Shown here in pieces: positions 62,990-64,000 of a DNA stretch of 64,000 bases (the stretch's first letter is position 1; each line of letters opens with the position of its first letter). The stretch comes from Gelidibacter salicanalis (lineage in GTDB: Bacteria > Bacteroidota > Bacteroidia > Flavobacteriales > Flavobacteriaceae). The stretch lies in the NCBI RefSeq assembly GCF_007997285.1, contig NZ_VORX01000001.1, positions 248,001 to 312,000 of the forward strand, given 5' to 3'. The position numbers and the translations under genes were made by a program. A model generated the notes under the pieces. The model did no database searches. It was not told the DNA's origin and saw only the letters and a list, made by a program, of their open reading frames with translations.

Positions 62990-63631
62990 ATGAATTTTGA
63001 AACATTTTTAAAATCTATTTCAAAAATAGAACATATTCCACTTCCCGGCCAAGAATCGCAGTTTAAAATGTCCCCGCCGTACCGTAATATATTGATTAGG
63101 CAGCAAGAAGAAGCTATGAAAACAGCCAAGCAGGCAGGGGTGATGGCTTTATTTTATCCAGATAGAGAACAGAATACAAAGTTGATGTTAATCTTGAGAA
63201 AAACCTACAGAGGGGTGCATTCGGCACAGGTAGGTTTTCCTGGCGGTAAACTGGAAGCTGACGATCCATCCATCGAATACGCGGCTTTACGAGAAACATT
63301 TGAAGAAGTTGGTGTGCCATTAGGAATGATAACCGTATTAAAACAAATGACAAGTTTATATATTCCACCCAGTAATTTTACGGTATATCCTTTTTTAGGC
63401 ATCGCTAAGGAGACGCCTACATTTCTTAAACAAGACGATGAAGTTGAAGATCTTATTGAAGTGAATTTCAGAGACTTCATTAACGATAATCATGTAACGT
63501 CACAAATGATAATGACCTCTTTGAAGCAACAAGTTGAGGTGCCTGTCTTTAAATTAAACGGACATACGGTGTGGGGCGCCACGGCCATGATGTTGAGCGA
63601 AATAAAAGACTTGTTAAAAACTGTGCTCTAA
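62990..63631 (+). CDS. Nudix hydrolase, CoA pyrophosphatase-like (NudL)
   Basis: 213 residues. The Nudix box GGKLEADDPSIEYAALRETF continuing to EEVGV (85-109) is complete with the Glu pattern. The LRKTYRGVHSAQVGFPG start matches the CoA pyrophosphatase group, which cleaves CoA to 4'-phosphopantetheine and 3',5'-ADP. Cytoplasmic. The start is 6 bp from that of the divergent cyclophilin gene. Confidence 0.92.
   Translation: MNFETFLKSISKIEHIPLPGQESQFKMSPPYRNILIRQQEEAMKTAKQAGVMALFYPDREQNTKLMLILRKTYRGVHSAQVGFPGGKLEADDPSIEYAALRETFEEVGVPLGMITVLKQMTSLYIPPSNFTVYPFLGIAKETPTFLKQDDEVEDLIEVNFRDFINDNHVTSQMIMTSLKQQVEVPVFKLNGHTVWGATAMMLSEIKDLLKTVL
63021..63052 (-). promoter_or_regulatory. Promoter of the cyclophilin gene, inside the Nudix gene
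   Basis: On the minus strand TTG (63052-63050), 21 bp, then TATTTTTG (63028-63021), an exact match. It is 37 bp before the cyclophilin ATG and wholly inside the Nudix coding sequence. Confidence 0.7.
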
Positions 63632-63720
63632 GTGACGGTTTTTATTAAATTTGTTTTCTAGAATCTGCTGAAAAGGCCTTTGTAATGCTGTCAGCAAATC
63701 ATAATTCATAAAAAGAAATA

Positions 63721-64000
63721 ATGGGATTATTTAAGAAAAACCCTTTTGGACATATACTTTTCGTGAAAAAATGGCTCATCCGTATCTTGGGTGCCTTAAC
63801 GCATAGGCGTTTTAGAGGTTTTAACGAACTTCAAATAGACGGTTCTGAAATCATTAAGAATTTGCCGGACACCAATGTGCTCTTCATTTCCAATCATCAG
63901 ACTTATTTTGCTGATGTTGTGGCGATGTTTCACGTGTTCAATGCGAGTTTAAGTGATCGGGATGACAACATCAAAAATATTGGCTACCTGTGGAATCCGA
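63721..64000 (+). CDS. plsC: 1-acyl-sn-glycerol-3-phosphate acyltransferase, 5' part (3' end outside window)
   Basis: The first 93 codons of a reading frame that continues past the window end. The acyltransferase motif I, NHQTYFAD (HxxxxD), is at about residues 57-64, preceded by TNVLFIS. The start (MGLFKKNPFGHILFVKKW) has a basic/hydrophobic membrane-facing helix. PlsC makes phosphatidic acid from lysophosphatidic acid at the inner membrane. The motif supports the call, but without the rest a lyso-ornithine-lipid acyltransferase remains possible. Confidence 0.85.
   Translation, partial: MGLFKKNPFGHILFVKKWLIRILGALTHRRFRGFNELQIDGSEIIKNLPDTNVLFISNHQTYFADVVAMFHVFNASLSDRDDNIKNIGYLWNP

Overview
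The window looks like a chromosomal segment from a marine-type member of the Flavobacteriaceae (Bacteroidota). The DNA is AT-rich. Many promoters carry the Bacteroidota -7 box TAnnTTTG. Lipoprotein and Sec signal peptides are abundant. The gene set is typical of the family: tandem S9 peptidases, DUF1343/NamZ, a very large alpha-2-macroglobulin, GIN (DUF2807) proteins, PspC, the MoxR/DUF58 locus and B12-dependent methylmalonyl-CoA mutase. There is no prophage, plasmid backbone or intact insertion sequence. Most of the window is ordinary core and housekeeping DNA; the less ordinary material is in intergenic repeats and in a cluster of small stress-type genes.

Region by region. 1-4 kb: the end of a TPR protein, an outer-membrane barrel protein and an amidohydrolase lipoprotein. 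4-9.6 kb: a methyltransferase, a thioredoxin-fold protein, a sterol-desaturase-type membrane enzyme, and a NamZ-like muramidase divergent from a LolC/FtsX-type permease. 9.8-25 kb: a cysteine/cystathionine synthase, a 2022-residue alpha-2-macroglobulin, a TPR protein, Mpl (murein recycling), a SlyD-type isomerase, two secreted prolyl peptidases and a DUF3124 lipoprotein. 25.6 kb: tRNA-Pro(TGG). 25.8-33.4 kb: a sugar dehydrogenase/cytochrome c pair, then udk, an FtsB-like gene and the two methylmalonyl-CoA mutase subunits in one tightly packed unit, then glpD.

34-41 kb is a stress-flavoured accessory stretch: aldehyde dehydrogenase with a 50-residue membrane protein, a YtxH/holin-X/67-residue operon, an AraC regulator, an orphan terminator that may end a small RNA, a 223-bp MITE-like element with 9-bp target duplication, a PA2169-type four-helix protein, a frameshifted and catalytically degenerate SRAP-like gene, a DUF1328 peptide and an acidic small lipoprotein. 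41-52 kb: trxB, a PoxB-type pyruvate dehydrogenase, an envelope-stress module (PadR, PspC, two GIN proteins), DUF4870, DUF4442, an AIM24/TIGR00266 protein, and the divergent oxyR-dps pair. 52-58.5 kb: the DUF58-MoxR-DUF4350-DUF4129-SpoIIM operon divergent from an RDD protein, followed by a striking 81-bp-period tandem repeat array. 59-64 kb: a TRIC-type channel, an M3 oligopeptidase, a cyclophilin lipoprotein divergent from a Nudix CoA pyrophosphatase, and the start of an acyltransferase.

Functional themes are envelope maintenance (Mpl, NamZ, LolC-like permease, A2M, PspC/GIN, SpoIIM/RDD), extracytoplasmic proteolysis and folding, oxidative-stress defence (OxyR, Dps, TrxB) and propionate/methylmalonate and glycerol catabolism. 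The best candidates for something undescribed are the 81-bp repeat array, the MITE-like element, the orphan terminated transcript near 38.1 kb, and gene pairs whose divergent starts are only 6-8 bp apart.
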